From Ditylenchus dipsaci (taxonomy: Eukaryota > Nematoda > Chromadorea > Rhabditida > Anguinidae): a stretch of 64,000 bases of DNA. The notes beneath the pieces were generated by a model. It had not been told where the DNA came from and ran no database searches. It worked only from the letters and a program-made list of their open reading frames with translations. The position numbers were made by a program, and so were the translations under genes. Shown here piece after piece: positions 9,701 through 20,741 of this stretch. Each line of letters begins with the position of its first letter. Within the stretch, counting starts at the first letter, position 1. Location: assembly GCA_004194705.1 (NCBI GenBank), contig SADC01001185.1, positions 62,001-126,000 on the forward strand, read 5' to 3'.

Positions 9701-12700
9701 CCAATCAAGCCAATGGTCATTGTTTTTATGGGTTTGATAGGTTTCAAAATTCTCCGCTGTTTATGAAAATGCAAGTTTTTTAGTCCGTTTGATAATTGAT
9801 TGTTATGATTGTAATTATTTCAGCTGAGGACTTCTTTGGTGCCAGGTCTTACTTCTATCATCCGCTACCAGCACAGCCAATTCGATGTTGTGAGCCGAAC
9901 AAAAAAATAATAAGAAACCAAGAGTTTAGAAATGTTTGTTGTCTAACCATTGTTGCTAGTTGTTATTGTTTGAAGTAGAATAAAATTTGGCGTATATTTT
10001 ACATTGGAGGTGTTTTTATATTTTGAAGTGGTTGGGACGTTCTTATTTGTGCCGTAATCAATACCCGGGGAAAGGATAGTACATCAAGGCAATAGTTGTA
10101 TAACTATTACAACTATTACCAACGTTTACAACTATTACCAGCGATTGTTCAATAATTCGAATAAGGAATAGTCATCCATTTTAGTAGACTATGACTCAAG
10201 CAACGTAAACTAGAAAGAAAACCTTATAATGAGTTATAATATATAGGAGAATTACATTCTAAACATGCCATAACGCCTCATGAGTTCATGAAAATCCATC
10301 AAAGGACTTCAGAAGAGACTTCGGGGAAAAAAATTAAGAGAGTACAACAGTAGTAAAACACCCGACCGTTCAGAAAGTAATAATGAATTCAAAAAATTCA
10401 AAAAGCTTGGCGTTTTGGTGTGACGTTTAGCGGTTTTTTGTAACATTTGTTACGCCAACCGCTAAACGTCCCTATGCCAAATTTTTTCATTAAAATTTAA
10501 AGAGTAAAATATTAAATAGACAGAGAAATAAAAAGTACCGAAAGCTTGTGAAATTTTCAATTATCCGTGTCCTTTGAAAAGTAGTTCAAAACGGGTTCGA
10601 AAGCAAATCCCGAAATCCCGGAGGAGGTCTCTGATTATAAGCTTTTGTGGTGACGAAAAGAACTAATTTTTTTTTAAAATTATAATAACTAACCTCATCT
10701 TCGCAAAGCATAATGTTTTTGGCACAGCCGCTACCACTGTCATTGCAATCTTTTTCTATAATAATTTTTTGTAATTTTTAGAAGAATTATAAAATTTACT
10801 TATAGGCACATGCTCTTTGCGGAAATGATGCAGTTCAGCAATTTTAGTGCATGCCGAATGGTTGTTGTTCTCTTTGTCACAAGTTCTGGGGCAAATTCTA
10901 CCCATTTTGATTTTGTGGTTTTCTTCCAAGCACATGCCTTTCATATACTCACAACCAAGGTGTCTGTCTCTGCAAATTAAAGCCTCACTCATGAACATAG
11001 TGGTGAGCCCGTCCGCCGGGCCTGTCCCGTCTTGGACGGGGTCAGAAAAGTGGACGGTCGGACGGCCGGAGGCAGATAAAAAAGAGGATGACGGCCGGCG
11101 GACGGCCGGGTGGCAGAGGGCCGGACGGCAGACGACCGGCAGAGGAAGATCCAGACGAGACGGCGAAGGACGAAATTATTTAAGCCAACCTCAAGACAAA
11201 AAGCCAAGAAAATCTTTTTTGCTGCCAGGAATTCTACACTTTTAGCGATTACTGCAAATATCTCATTTTTCATGCAACATTGCGTGAATATATTTTCAGA
11301 CTTTTAAAGGAATGAATAAAAAATCTGCACGAAGAATCATTATAAGGACATGCTAACTGCTCGAGATCGCGACAACACCAACCTCTAGTACATAAGTGCA
11401 AAGTAATTAGATTCTTCTGTTGGTTTCTACAGCGAAAAGCAATTTGATAACGGCGAAAAAAGCACTAAAGAGAGTTTTATTAGAACACTCGCGCTCGACA
11501 TACTCATATTCTGACTTTATCTGGAGCAGCTGAGTGACTATTCTTCTTCCTTACAATGCACGCTGAGGGCAGAAGGACGGCCATTGAAGAAGGCTTATTG
11601 AAACCTCGTTCAATTATAACTTATGACACAATTTTTTTTCATAATAACGACGCCCATTACCGTTTCATTATTCAAACAAAACACTCTATGTTATGGACGG
11701 CGGACGGCCGGCTACGAAGTAGCCGGCCGGCAGGATGGGCGGGGAAATTTTGAAAATAGGACGGGCGGAAGGCCGGCGTAAATCTCAAAAGACGGGGACG
11801 GGACGCCATCTAAATTTTAGAAATGTGCCCCACTATGCTCATGAACTACTGCCTCAATAGACGGCCAAAATTTTTTTTCAAGGAAGGCCGGCCAAACGCA
11901 AAAAAAATTAGGACGGCCGGCAAAAAACGCCAAGACGGCGGACGGGACGCCGTCCAATTTTCGCTTATCGCGGTCACTATGCTCCCTGAATACCGTAAAT
12001 GCTCTAATTGAAGCCCATGGGCTCGAATTCGAACACACAACTCCCCAAGCACTTTGTGTCATTGTGTTTTTAGATTTGAAAAATCTAACATTTTTAGGCA
12101 TACTCAAAATAAAGCTAAGAAACAGGCTATTTTTGAGTGGTCATGAGCCTGAAAATGTTAGATGAAAACACGATGCCACAAAGTGCTTGGGGAGTTATGT
12201 GTTCTAATTGAAGCTCATTGGTTTTAACTAGAGTAGTTACGGTAAGTCTCTAATAAACGGGTCACCTGGAGGCCTATATCTCACAAGTGACACTCTCGGG
12301 CTGATTTTTTTCAGACAGGCTTGATTTTGTATAGTGAACGAAAAAGCCGTTTTTCACAAGTTGTAGAGGACCTCAAAGCTGGTAAAAATAGGCAAAAAAA
12401 ACTGGATGTATGTAAAAAAATTCGTGTATAGCAAAGTTGTTGAGCCAATCGGCTTATTTTGGAACTTATTTACTTTGGGCCACCGATTTTTTCAACTTTT
12501 TCAAAAAAAATATTTTTAGGCTTTAATTGTAAATTTTCTAATTAGCGAAGTTTTTAATAAAAACTTAATAATTCAACTTAATAATTAAAATTTTCTTTGA
12601 CTTCTTTTTTTCTTAACATCTGGTTGGAATAATGTGAAAGTTATTGTTCATAAGCTTTCTTATTTCTAAGTTTTTAATTGCGATTGGACAATTTTTATAA

Positions 12701-15700
12701 TTTTACAATTTTTTGATCACTACAAGAAAGCTACGAAATCGTCAAGCATCCTGGCCATCCATTCAGCTCTTTTTGAAAAATATAAGATATCGTGAAAAGT
12801 CTAAAATATTTCTTTGAAAAAGTTGAAAAAATCGGTGGCATACCACCGGCCACCCCCCCCCCCATCCCCAAAGTAAATAAGTTCCGTTATTTTTGCCCAT
12901 TTCAAACAATTTTCGGGCTTAATCCTGTACAACTTAACAGTTTTTTTGAAAAGCACATTTTGACACTACTCGGTTTTCTAGCAACTGGCAACTTTTTTAT
13001 TGATTCGATCTGATTTTAAAACAGCTTTTCACTATATATTATTTATGATCATTTTGCAGGGCTGAATGTTCTCCACAAAATGTTCTTTCAAAAAAAATTT
13101 TCAGCCGATTAAGACCATCGGACTGGAATTCTGATCCGCTCAATCGTTTTTTTTTTCGCAAAAACTTTAAGCCCCCCCCCTTTTTAGTAAATTCCCTAAA
13201 AACCAGTTGTTTTTGACTCGGGAGTGGGCCATTAGCCATCTGGTCTTTGCCCACTCCTGAATTTCACATAGAAATGACCAAATTTAGTTTAAAAATTGTT
13301 GATTTCGGGTGGAGAATCAAATATATGGCCGAAAAGGAACAATATTATGGCCAACAAAAATCTTACGCACATTAAGGATCTATGGCTAAACGAAAGTATT
13401 GTATGCCCAAAAACGAGAATTATTTATCCAAAAAGTAGTATTCTTTTAATTTTGTTGTGTATAGAATGAGCTAATTGTGTTTACAAAAACACCATAGTGG
13501 TGCTAGGCTGCACAATTCGGAAAAAACTGATTTTTGTCAAAAACATTCGAAGGACTCTGTCAAAAATATATATACTTTTTAGATGCGGTTTACTAAAAAT
13601 AACCTACTCGCAATGATCTTTCTCAGTCTCACATTTCCCACAAGATCGTAAGCAAAATTTAGCTTTCTGCGGCTCCTTTTCACATTCATTGTTTTTTTCA
13701 AGTTTACACATTGATCTGGATCTGCTGCGGGGGCTGAATTTTTTTATTTTAAAGTAGGGTATTATTTGGAATGAGGGGATCTGAAATTTCCTTCAAAATC
13801 CCTAACGCTAACCTTCAAACACCCTAGAACACCCTAACACCCTCCTTCAAACACCCTCACCTCAAACACCCTAATTTGTTAACAAAATTAGTTCTGACAT
13901 TGGATTCGTGCTCAGCGCAGGGCTTTTCAAAACGCCCAAAAATGTTTCCTCTTTTAGACGTGTTTGCATGGCGCAGTGGGTAAAATTTTACGACAGCATA
14001 CTAAGTGTCCACCCCCTCCAAAGAGTATTTTCCTCTAAGCCAATTTTTTTCATTTTTCACCTATTTCACACCTTTTGCACCGACAAAACCAAGAATATTT
14101 GGCCGGTTTGCTGCCAAAGACCAGCACACTCCACATGGTAATGGATCGGGGTGAAAAAAAGGAACCTAAAAAGGTGGGTTTAGAGAAAAAAAATCTTTAA
14201 AGGTGGCGGGCTATTTGCCTTTTACGAAATTTTACATAGCAAATAAGGCTACGTTCCTCTAGGTCAAGAGTTTAACCACACCCATAAACACTTTATATTT
14301 TTTAAATTTTTATTATTAGCCTATTCGGCGTAAAATCGAAAAGTAGAAGTAGATCATAAATATCTGATTTCCAACTTTTTCTTGAATATTTTGAGTACAG
14401 ACCCGATAAAAGTCCGGATTGTACGTCAAATACACTGCAAAAAGTTACATAAAAGTTATTTTTACATGAACTCAGCGACATTTGCATGTCGGATGATGAG
14501 TTATACACCAAAAGAAAGCTGAAGATATTCTTTTCATAAACTACAGATCAAATCTTCCGAATACAGAATTTAGAAAACTAGAAGTCATCTTAATTCTAAA
14601 ACAGATTTTTCTAGTCAAATTTAGGCAATTTTTTTAATTTCCCGTAAAATTTGTTTTAAACCCCAAAGAAAACATTTTGGGCTTTTTGAATTCATATTTT
14701 AAAGGGGGTGACACTTGGGGGGGGGGGTTGAGAAATGGGTTTGTCAACCTAATGAAATACCCATTGACGGGTTGCAAAAAGATTTTACATATAAAAATAT
14801 TTATGTGATTTCATGATGGGTTTCACTACAATATTCGAGATATTTTAGTGAAACCCATCATAAAATCACATGAATAATTTATATATAAAACTTTTGCAAC
14901 CCGTCAATGGGTTTCTCATTTTGTTGACAAACCCATTTCTCAACCCCCCCCCCTCCCAATTTGTCCTGGTCCCCTCTGTTGTTTTTTACATTCACCTTCA
15001 CCACTACCTTTTCTCAAGCCTTTTTATTAAGGCAAGAGGTGATGGTCAAGGAAAAGGGTAAATGTTTTTGCCTACCGCTCCAGAAACTTCAGAAAACACT
15101 AAATTACACTCACGTCTGTCAGAACAACTATATTCGGAGCGCAGGCAGCAGAGTTTGCATGTTTTAGCACACCACAGTATCTCTTGTTGATAGTCTAAAA
15201 AATTAAAAGATAAATCGGGTACTCATCATAATAAAAACAATTTGTAACTGAAAAGTAAAAATGGTGGTGTTTTGCGCGTGGTTAATTTGCAAGCGTCGTG
15301 ACTAAAAATCTTTGAAACAGTATTCTAGAATGAACCTTGAAGACTTTTGTCACCCATCTGACGTCAAAGCCACAATATTGCCACTCATCTGGTTCGATAA
15401 AAGCTGACCTATCTTGGCTGCCATCCCGGAAACTATCTCATCCGAGAGCCTTTTTTAAATGGGATTTTTTCCAGGGGGGTGACGGGTGTAATTTTGGGAG
15501 TTGTTGGGGCATTGAGGCCAACCCTACTCAATAACCCGACATGATGAACTAAATTTGATTGGCCAATATTGAAAGAAGGTTAAATGACCCTTCGATAACC
15601 CGGCACCTCGAAATCAGCTTTTACTGTAACAATTACATTCTATGACCCGTCGTGTCATTTTTCCAGTTAAAACATCCCAAAATGGGTGAATTTGCAAAAA

Positions 15701-17430
15701 CGAGTTGTTGAAGCCTTCTTGTATTTTGGATAAGTATCAAATGTGACTTGTTTTGGCTGAAAAGTGACTTGTTTTTTAAGCTTAAGGAGAAAATATCTGT
15801 GTAATGATTTGTTGAAAACTGCCTTGTTTTAGTAGGGTCGGCGTCCGTCGCCGTCCGAACTTTTTACGGCAACGGACGGCGGCCCCACTATGGTGGAAAT
15901 TAGAGAGAGGCAGCTATAAGAAATACGGCATTTTGTCAGCTTCCTATGATTATGTAAAAAACAAAATTTGAATATTATTTGAATGAAATTTTTTGAATAA
16001 CATTTGAATTAGAGATGACGACTCCGTTTTGCGATTATTTTGAGTTCCGTCTATTTTTAGCCAATTTTTCTTAGCCAGAGCTCAATTTTTCAATTTTATG
16101 GCAACATGAAAGGATTTTGGAAAAACAATCGGTAAAATCCAAATCCTTGCGATGTTTTGGACTAGACCAACCAAATACAACTGGTAATAGCTTTTTAAAA
16201 TCGAGGTGAAAAGTGTTGGAACGAACTTGAGGGGGTGCTGTCTTATCCAGATTTGACTGTAATATGAGTAATTAGGGTTGTCGATTTTCGAACTTTAAGT
16301 TGAAAGTCGAAAGGTCGAAATTTTTTTAAGGCCGATTTTCGGCCTCGTAGCGAAAATCTGATTTTACAACATATACTCAGAATTAAAAGTTGGCTATACA
16401 TTGTAAAATCAGATTTACACTCCGGTAAAAAAATCTGCCTTAAAAAAATTTTGACCTTTTGACTTTCGACTTAAAAGCATAGTTCGCAAAAACAGCAAAT
16501 TTGCTGAAATGCAGCAAAAACCTTTAGCGTTTTGTGTTTATTAAAACAGCAAAATTGCAGCAAAAATGCAGCAAAAATTTTGCTGCATTTCAGCAAAATT
16601 TTGCTGCATTTTTTGTTCCCTATAAATTACGCGTCTTTCATTCTTTGAACTAAATTTTTTGCTTTTTTTTCTACTGGAGTAGACTTTGCCGGATACCCAT
16701 GAGAATTAGCTTCATTTTCATACCAAACTTGAAAAAATACGAAGAATGAGGTAAAAATAGGTATGCACCCAAGGAGATTTGAACCTGTGACCTGGGCAAT
16801 GCGTATACGAAAGCCGCTTCCCCTTTTCGAGTGAGTTTGACGGGCTTCGTGTACCGAATTATTTTCTTTTATACGGGTCGTTTATACATTTTCTGACTTC
16901 AGGTAGAAAAAAGCAAAAAATTTAGTTCAAAGAATGAAAGACGCGTAATATGTAGGGAACGAAAAATGCAGCAAAATTTTGCTGAAATGCAGCAAAATTT
17001 TTGCTGCATTTTTGCTGCAATTTCGTTGTTTTAATAAACACAAAACGCCAAAGGTTTTTGCTGCATTTCAGCAATTTGCTGTTTTTGCGAACAATGCTTA
17101 AAAGTCGAAAGTTGACAACCCTATGAGTAATGTTTTAACATTACTTGGATTAATACACAGAGCATCAGTTTTTGTTTGATCTGCTGGTGTTCCAGTTTTC
17201 TGGAACAATGATGCGCACACGTTTGGATCACTAATAGTTTTAGGAAGATCATCCTCACAAGGCTGCTCTTTATGCAGAAGGTTACTACCAGAAGTAGTTG
17301 AGCTGTATTTTTCAAAACAATATTCAGGCAATCTATCAGCCACTACTTTGTCAGTAACCAATACTTCATCACCAGACACACAAGTTGCAAATAAAAGTGC
17401 AACAAAAATAAAACTGGTTGAGAAAATCAT
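6789..17430 (-). CDS. Secreted multi-ShKT-domain protein, at least six exons, 3' end not found
   Basis: Minus-strand gene. Exons by eye: 17145-17430, 15114-15194, 13608-13733, 10800-10969, 10694-10755, 6789-6880; GT/AG borders and intron phases join consistently. Exon 1 starts with a typical signal peptide (MIFSTSFIFVALLFATCVSG), so the product enters the secretory pathway. ShKT modules follow: domain 1 is split between exon 1 (PNVCASLF, CINP) and exon 2 (WCAKTCKLC); domain 2 in exon 3 (KAKFCLRSCGKC); domain 3 in exon 4 (GCEYMKGMC, RICPRTC); domain 4 starts in exon 5 (DCNDSGSGCAKN) and ends in exon 6 (ERCVKPDFVCEDKKG). Such proteins are abundant in nematodes; ShKT is a small disulfide fold and does not by itself imply toxicity. 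Exon 3 needs one extra A in an A7 run. Introns are large (up to ~3.8 kb) and carry all the local transposons. The gene probably continues below 6783. Confidence 0.75.
7245..7450. repeat. CGGGATCCCG-type degenerate inverted repeat
   Basis: Contains ATCCCGACAAGATCC, CCGTCCCGAAATCCCGCCC and GATGCCGTCTCTAG, resembling the right end of the CGGGACGGG element at 26586-26893 (GATGCCATCTCTA). Probably a diverged relative. Confidence 0.45.
7525..7862. repeat. Foldback with TGTCGGGCGACA keyword
   Basis: Outer ends GGCGCCCGGACATTGT and ACTGGAGAATGTCCGGGAGCC are roughly complementary. Inside, TCGGGCGACATT, GTGGGCGACATT, GTGTCGCTCGA and TCGCGCGACAAATT recur on both strands. Non-coding. Confidence 0.55.
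8486..10632. mobile_element. Mutator-like (MULE-type) element with 9-bp target duplication
   Basis: Target duplication GATTATAAG at 8477-8485 and 10633-10641. Long terminal inverted repeats: left AGAGACCACCTCAGGGATT, right end complement AGAGACCTCCTCCGGGATT; similarity continues inward for several hundred bases (TTTCGAACGCATTTTGA / complement TTTCGAACCCGTTTTGA). Within each arm is a perfect hairpin GACGTTTAGCGGTT..AACCGCTAAACGTC around a loop containing AACAAATGTT (8724-8781; 10421-10470). A 9-bp duplication with long arms is the Mutator pattern. No Mutator transposase is evident; instead the centre carries a spliced gene (9001-9978). Superfamily is an inference from structure. Confidence 0.7.
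9001..9978 (+). CDS. Unknown four-exon gene carried between Mutator-like terminal repeats
   Basis: Exons by eye: 9001-9192, 9280-9401, 9532-9731, 9824-9978; introns 87-130 nt with GT/AG and matching phases (M|AEDFFG junction between exons 3 and 4). Starts MNDFKWTNTDVVGNLQRLK, then after one frame slip GDIVNFLKRQYNKTCALM, TIYRHMPKEKLLIRI, in exon 2 SGQKPRPANKLYSAMNEKL, exon 3 RGQWYPIKFQRLYPNP and FLPIKPMVIVFM, exon 4 AEDFFGARSYFYHPLPAQP. The TAG stop at 9976-9978 is followed directly by AATAAA. About 220 residues. No family recognised; the first exon could form a helix-turn-helix (inference). Either a captured host gene or an element-specific accessory protein. Frame slips near 9075, 9390 and 9558 resemble those in the other genes. 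Confidence 0.5.
10996..11240. repeat. GC-rich GACGGCCGG repeat arm (left)
   Basis: GC-rich island of GGACGGCCGG words in AT-rich surroundings, starting CATAGTGGTGAGCCCGTCC. It pairs in family terms with 11693-11960. Arg-rich ORFs across it are artefacts of the repeat. Confidence 0.6.
11241..11692. other. Spacer between GC-rich arms
   Basis: AT-rich, no gene recognised. Together with the two GC-rich arms it may form one foldback within the ShKT gene intron. Confidence 0.4.
11693..11960. repeat. GC-rich GACGGCCGG repeat arm (right)
   Basis: Words GGACGGCGGACGGCCGG, CGGCCGGCAGG and GACGGGACGCCGTCC recur; GTAGCCGGCCG near 11720 is a local palindrome. Relative of 10996-11240 and of the 61-bp GTCGGCGTCCGTCGCC sequence at 15832-15892. 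Confidence 0.6.
11999..12222. repeat. Palindromic repeat, CCCCAAGCACTTTGTG arms
   Basis: ACACAACTCCCCAAGCAC near 12040 pairs with GTGCTTGGGGAGTTATGTG near 12183; outer GCTCTAATTGAAGCCCAT and its counterpart also pair. No coding content. Confidence 0.6.
12440..12905. repeat. Imperfect palindrome around CCACCGATTTTTTCAAC
   Basis: TTACTTTGGGCCACCGATT.. at about 12468-12505 is answered by AAAATCGGTGGCATACC and AAAGTAAATAAGTTCCG at about 12826-12890, with a C10 run near 12853. The rest of 12222-13050 is AT-rich intron with nothing recognised. Confidence 0.5.
13050..13262. repeat. Single arm of the GCGGATCAGA palindrome family
   Basis: Contains GGAATTCTGATCCGCTCAAT, a C9 run and TAGTAAATTCCCTAAAAACC, matching the right half of the element at 33940-34500 and the 57480 and 58850 copies (GGCCATTAGCCATCTGGTC). 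Confidence 0.6.
13796..13872. repeat. Short tandem repeat CAAACACCCT
   Basis: Irregular units of CTTCAAACACCCT and AACACCCTAACACCCT. Superficially telomere-like but too short and irregular to be a telomere. Confidence 0.6.
13967..14050 (+). other. tRNA-like (SINE) fragment
   Basis: GCATGGCGCAGTGGGTAAA is a good pol III A box with tRNA start. It matches the tRNA-like sequence at 43864. No clear B box at the proper distance, so a SINE or tRNA fragment rather than a tRNA gene. Confidence 0.35.
14712..14951. repeat. Palindromic MITE with G9/C9 termini
   Basis: Left: G-run then GGTTGAGAAATGGGTTTG; right: complement CAAACCCATTTCTCAACC then C-run. Inner pairs GACGGGTTGCAAAA and GATGGGTTTCACTA match. 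Perfect or near-perfect over about 110 bp per arm. Confidence 0.75.
15200..15831. other. ShKT gene intron, nothing recognised
   Basis: AT-rich sequence between the ShKT exon 2 acceptor and the small GC-rich repeat at 15832. No element ends or coding exon were identified. Confidence 0.35.
16273..17123. mobile_element. hAT-type MITE with 8-bp target duplication TGAGTAAT
   Basis: Ends TAGGGTTGTC / GACAACCCTA; the flanks TGAGTAAT at 16265-16272 and 17124-17131 are identical, the 8-bp signature of hAT. Arms consist of GTCGAAAGTCGAAA words, then a GCAGCAAAATTTTGCTG array (16478-16620 and 16965-17095) mirrored almost perfectly. The centre (about 16740-16830) holds a minus-strand tRNA-like sequence with B box GGTTCAAATCTCC. 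It sits in intron 1 of the ShKT gene, 21 bp past the donor. Confidence 0.8.
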
Positions 17431-18573
17431 GTTTGAAAGTTCTAAAACTTAATTTTTTCAGCAAGCGAAGCTATAAAAGTGAATTTTTTAGACATGTCAA
17501 ACAACCATGATAATTACTAATTTTAAAACGAAAGACCAGCTTTCTTTTTCGCGTTGTTTTGAAAAATCTTTGGATCACAAGGGAAGTGTGTAATTCCGAG
17601 GACGAGAGAAAATAACTTTTTATTGTCTATTCTTGCCGAGCACCGGCAAGTGTCGTGTGAAAGTGGTTGGGTAATCCCGCATGATATTGAAAATCGCGCG
17701 ATACTTTTTTGTACCAAATTCACATCTTTCTGTACCAAACTTAATTTCTGTCAAACATCAATCAAATTTTGCACTTAAGCAAAATTCAAATTTATAGACA
17801 TTTTGGATAGACGATTTGGATTGCTCAGAATCACACCCTGTAGGGCTAGAAGCCAATAAAAATCAGTTTTTGGGGTGATCACTAAAAGGATGGGGTTAAC
17901 ATTCGATTGAGAGAATCAGAATCCAGTCAGATGGACTAAATCGATCAGAATTCCAAAAATGAGTGAAAATATGATAAAAATTTTCAAATTTCGAAGTTTT
18001 CAGACAACCTAATATGTCTATATTGATTTGAACAAAATTTTGAAAAGCTAATAAAAACAAATTGACAAGACAACAATTTTGCATGAAAATGAATAATAAT
18101 GAAAATTTGTAGGCTTTAAAGACTGATCCATTGCCACCTATTTTAAGGCCTGCTACAAGTGATATCATCTGATTTTTCGCCACACAAATGTAAGTCATGT
18201 CAACATGATATAGATGGGCTCCTATTTCATATGCTTCTATTTTTGAGGTTTGCGGTGGAAATATCTTGTAGAAAAAACGAGAAAAGATAGAAAGATATGC
18301 TCACAGTGAATCTTCACCGGCCTTGGCGAGCTTGTATCTACACACCCCAATGCATGTGATTTTCGAGCAAAATTTAATCAATAAAAATGGGTACCCACCC
18401 AATGCTAAAAGCACTGCCTTTGATTTAACGATATGTTTGATTAGAGAAAGAAGGCGAAAAAGGAAATAAGTACAACTATAATAGCTTATCAAGTTGAAAA
18501 TACCAACAAAGGCGAAACTACAGATTTATTTTTGAAAATTGGAAAGCTTAAAAAATCTATGGCTAGTTGGAAG

Positions 18574-19296
18574 CATAGCTGCACGCTGTCCAAAAAAAAG
18601 CGCCAGCGCCAGCGCCGGCAATTTTCAAAATTGAGCGCCAGCGCCGGAAAAAGCGCCAGCGCCAGAGCAGCCAAATTGAAAAAATCGCGCCGGCGCCAGC
18701 GCCGGTTTTTTGAACGAAGAAAAAATCGCGCGGCGCCAGCGCGATTTTGCTGGCGCCGTAAAAAGCGCCGGCGCACTCAAAAGCGGCTTTTCTACAATTA
18801 TTGACATAATTTTCAACATTTTTTATTCCATATCAAATATTATCAGGCAGAATTGTATACCAACATGGGATAGTGATAGTAGCCGATCAAACATCAGATG
18901 CAATAGGAGAGCTTTTTTGATGATGATGCCGAGGCCCAACAAATTGTTGACGAGTACCTTGAAATGCTAATTCAAAAGTAGAAGCCAGAAAAATAGCCAA
19001 GGGAATGAAAAAACAAAACGATGTTCTTGAAGTACTTATTGAATGAAACACGTATTGTTGCATATTCAAGTAACACACTAGGAAATTTATATTTTTGAAG
19101 AAGTTTATAAAGTAAAGGATTAGCATGAACTTGTTTTACAACAACAATGACTTAATACAAAACAAAAAGCGACAGTTTAGCCATTCGTGAAAATTTGCGC
19201 ACCGGTGCCAGCGCCGGTCTATTCACCATTTCACGCCAGCGCCGGCCTAGCCCGAAAAATTTCGCGAGCGCCGGCGCTGGCGCTCGTGCAGCTATG
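18574..19296. mobile_element. Non-autonomous hAT with GC-rich GCGCCAGCGCCGGC arms
   Basis: Target duplication GTTGGAAG at 18566-18573 and 19297-19304. Ends CATAGCTGCACG / CGTGCAGCTATG. Arms (18600-18775; 19200-19290) are dense GCGCC/GGCGC words; the middle is AT-rich. The short reading DDAEAQQIVDEYLEMLIQK followed by a stop near 18921-18980 looks like the C-terminal end of a lost protein. Ala/Arg-rich ORFs in the arms are artefacts. Confidence 0.8.
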
Positions 19297-19360
19297 GTTG
19301 GAAGTGGGATGGTATTTTTTTCAAACGCATTTTCGACACACTTTTATAAGAAAACTTGAC

Positions 19361-19760
19361 GCTAGTATAGAACCCCCCCCCCCAAACTTATGCCTTCTAA
19401 AATTCAAGTAAAAAGTAACCAAATTTATGTCCCAGACCCTGAAAACGTGCGCGAACTCTGATTAGTCACAACTTCCGTACACTGGCCTACCCTCAAGCCT
19501 AAGGGCTAAGCCTAAACTTGTGTTTTAAGGGTAGTTACAGCATTTTTCAAAGGTCAGGTTTTTTTTGGCGACCATTCAATTGCGAATTTTTTGCGGATTC
19601 AACAAATGCGGATTTTAACCTGCGATTCATATTTACGTATTTAATTTTGCGGATTTCAGGTTTGAGGATTTTTATTTGCGGACTTTAACTTCCGGATCCA
19701 CAGTTGCGGATTCCCTATTTCCGGAATATCACTTACGGATTCTATATTAGCATAAGAAGC
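19361..19760. repeat. C-tract end fragment plus irregular TGCGGATT array
   Basis: GACGCTAGTATAGAAC followed by C11 is an end of the C-tract family. Downstream (19440-19540) lies a block shared with 54480-54590 (GATTAGTCACAACTTC, GCCTAAGGGC), then TTGCGGATT-type words at irregular spacing up to 19760. Confidence 0.5.
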
Positions 19761-20381
19761 ACGAGGTTTATTCTTTGTGTGAGTGCAAATTTCATATGGA
19801 TTGTCATTGGATGGATTATTTATATTCATACAGGTTGGTTCAAGAATTTCACCGGTTTTAAAACAGCAAGAACTCTTTTATAATATACAACGTCTTGTAG
19901 TTAAAAAAGTTTTACAAAACATTTAACGACAAAATTTTCAATTGAAGTAGCTGATTTACTGTGTATACTGTGAGTAGTTATTTGCCTAGGAGCAGTTTTT
20001 AAGACAACTTATTTACTACCAGGTTTTTAGGAAAGTCCTGTCACGACATTCATTCGCGGCAAAACTTTCGGATGGATCACAAAAATTAATAACTGAAAAT
20101 TTTATTTTTTGCGAATAATATTTTTTATAATGTAAGCGATGTGCGATGTCTAATTTTTGTACCAATATTTAATGCCTGCAATTGAAGCCATTTTAGTGTG
20201 TTCTCTCCTGTTCTCTGCTCCTTCTCTGACATCAAAGCAGGAGGAAAGGTAGAGAAACAAAGCGTTTTCCACACAAAATTTTCTTTTCGATTAAAATAAT
20301 TTAGCAGCAAAAGGTTTATTCGCCTCTTTTTAATATCTTCTTAAACTCTTGCTTTGCTGGTGGCTGGATGACCGCAAGGAA
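19761..20381. other. Intergenic, includes probable poly(A) signal of the minus-strand gene
   Basis: AT-rich; GAATAAACC on the minus strand near 20311-20319 may be the polyadenylation signal of the gene at 20382-20741. Nothing else recognised. Confidence 0.4.
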
Positions 20382-20741
20382 TCAAGTGGGCAGGGGATCG
20401 ACTTTTAGGTCATGACACACAACCATCCCACCACCAGCAAATCGCCATGGTTCGGCAAACAACAGGGGCTGCTTTGTGGATGTCTGAAGGGTGGTGGTGC
20501 AGCTGGATGATGGATTCCCGAAGGCAGAGAGAGATCTGGCAGTTTGCAGCAAACTGACTAATCTCTCCCTCCAACCTTCTTTCGCTTTCTTTGGTGGCTG
20601 CTGGTCAGTGAGAACATCAAGATTTGAGCCTTCAAAAGACTGACTTTTTAAAATTAGGTTCAGATTAATTCTTTTTTGCGGTTGTTTTGATAGCTTTTTG
20701 ATTAGTGAAATCGGTTTTTGGTTTGTCTTTGTGGTGAACAC
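20382..20741 (-). CDS. Terminal exon of an unknown polar protein
   Basis: Continuous 119-codon reading, GC-richer than its surroundings and free of frame slips. Visible segments: a basic start (IKKLSKQPQKRINLNLILK), a Pro/Lys stretch (QQPPKKAKEGWRERLVSLL), a Ser/Thr-rich middle and a hydrophobic LLFAEPWRFAGGGMVVCHDL before the stop. After the TGA the same frame stays open for about 23 codons to a TAA, just before AATAAA. No family recognised and no upstream exon found, so the true start is unknown. It could be the last exon of a gene running in from the right. Confidence 0.4.
   Translation of the reverse strand: MFTTKTNQKPISLIKKLSKQPQKRINLNLILKSQSFEGSNLDVLTDQQPPKKAKEGWRERLVSLLQTARSLSAFGNPSSSCTTTLQTSTKQPLLFAEPWRFAGGGMVVCHDLKVDPLPT

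Noticed and set aside
10847..11245. 132-codon ORF
   Set aside because: Runs antisense through real ShKT exon 4 and then through GACGGCCGG repeat; no protein-like features.
13796..13872. Internal telomere
   Set aside because: Only a few irregular AACACCCT units; not a homogeneous array.
18489..18804. Arg/Ala-rich overlapping ORFs
   Set aside because: Translation of the GCGCC arm of a hAT element; open on both strands because the words lack stop codons.
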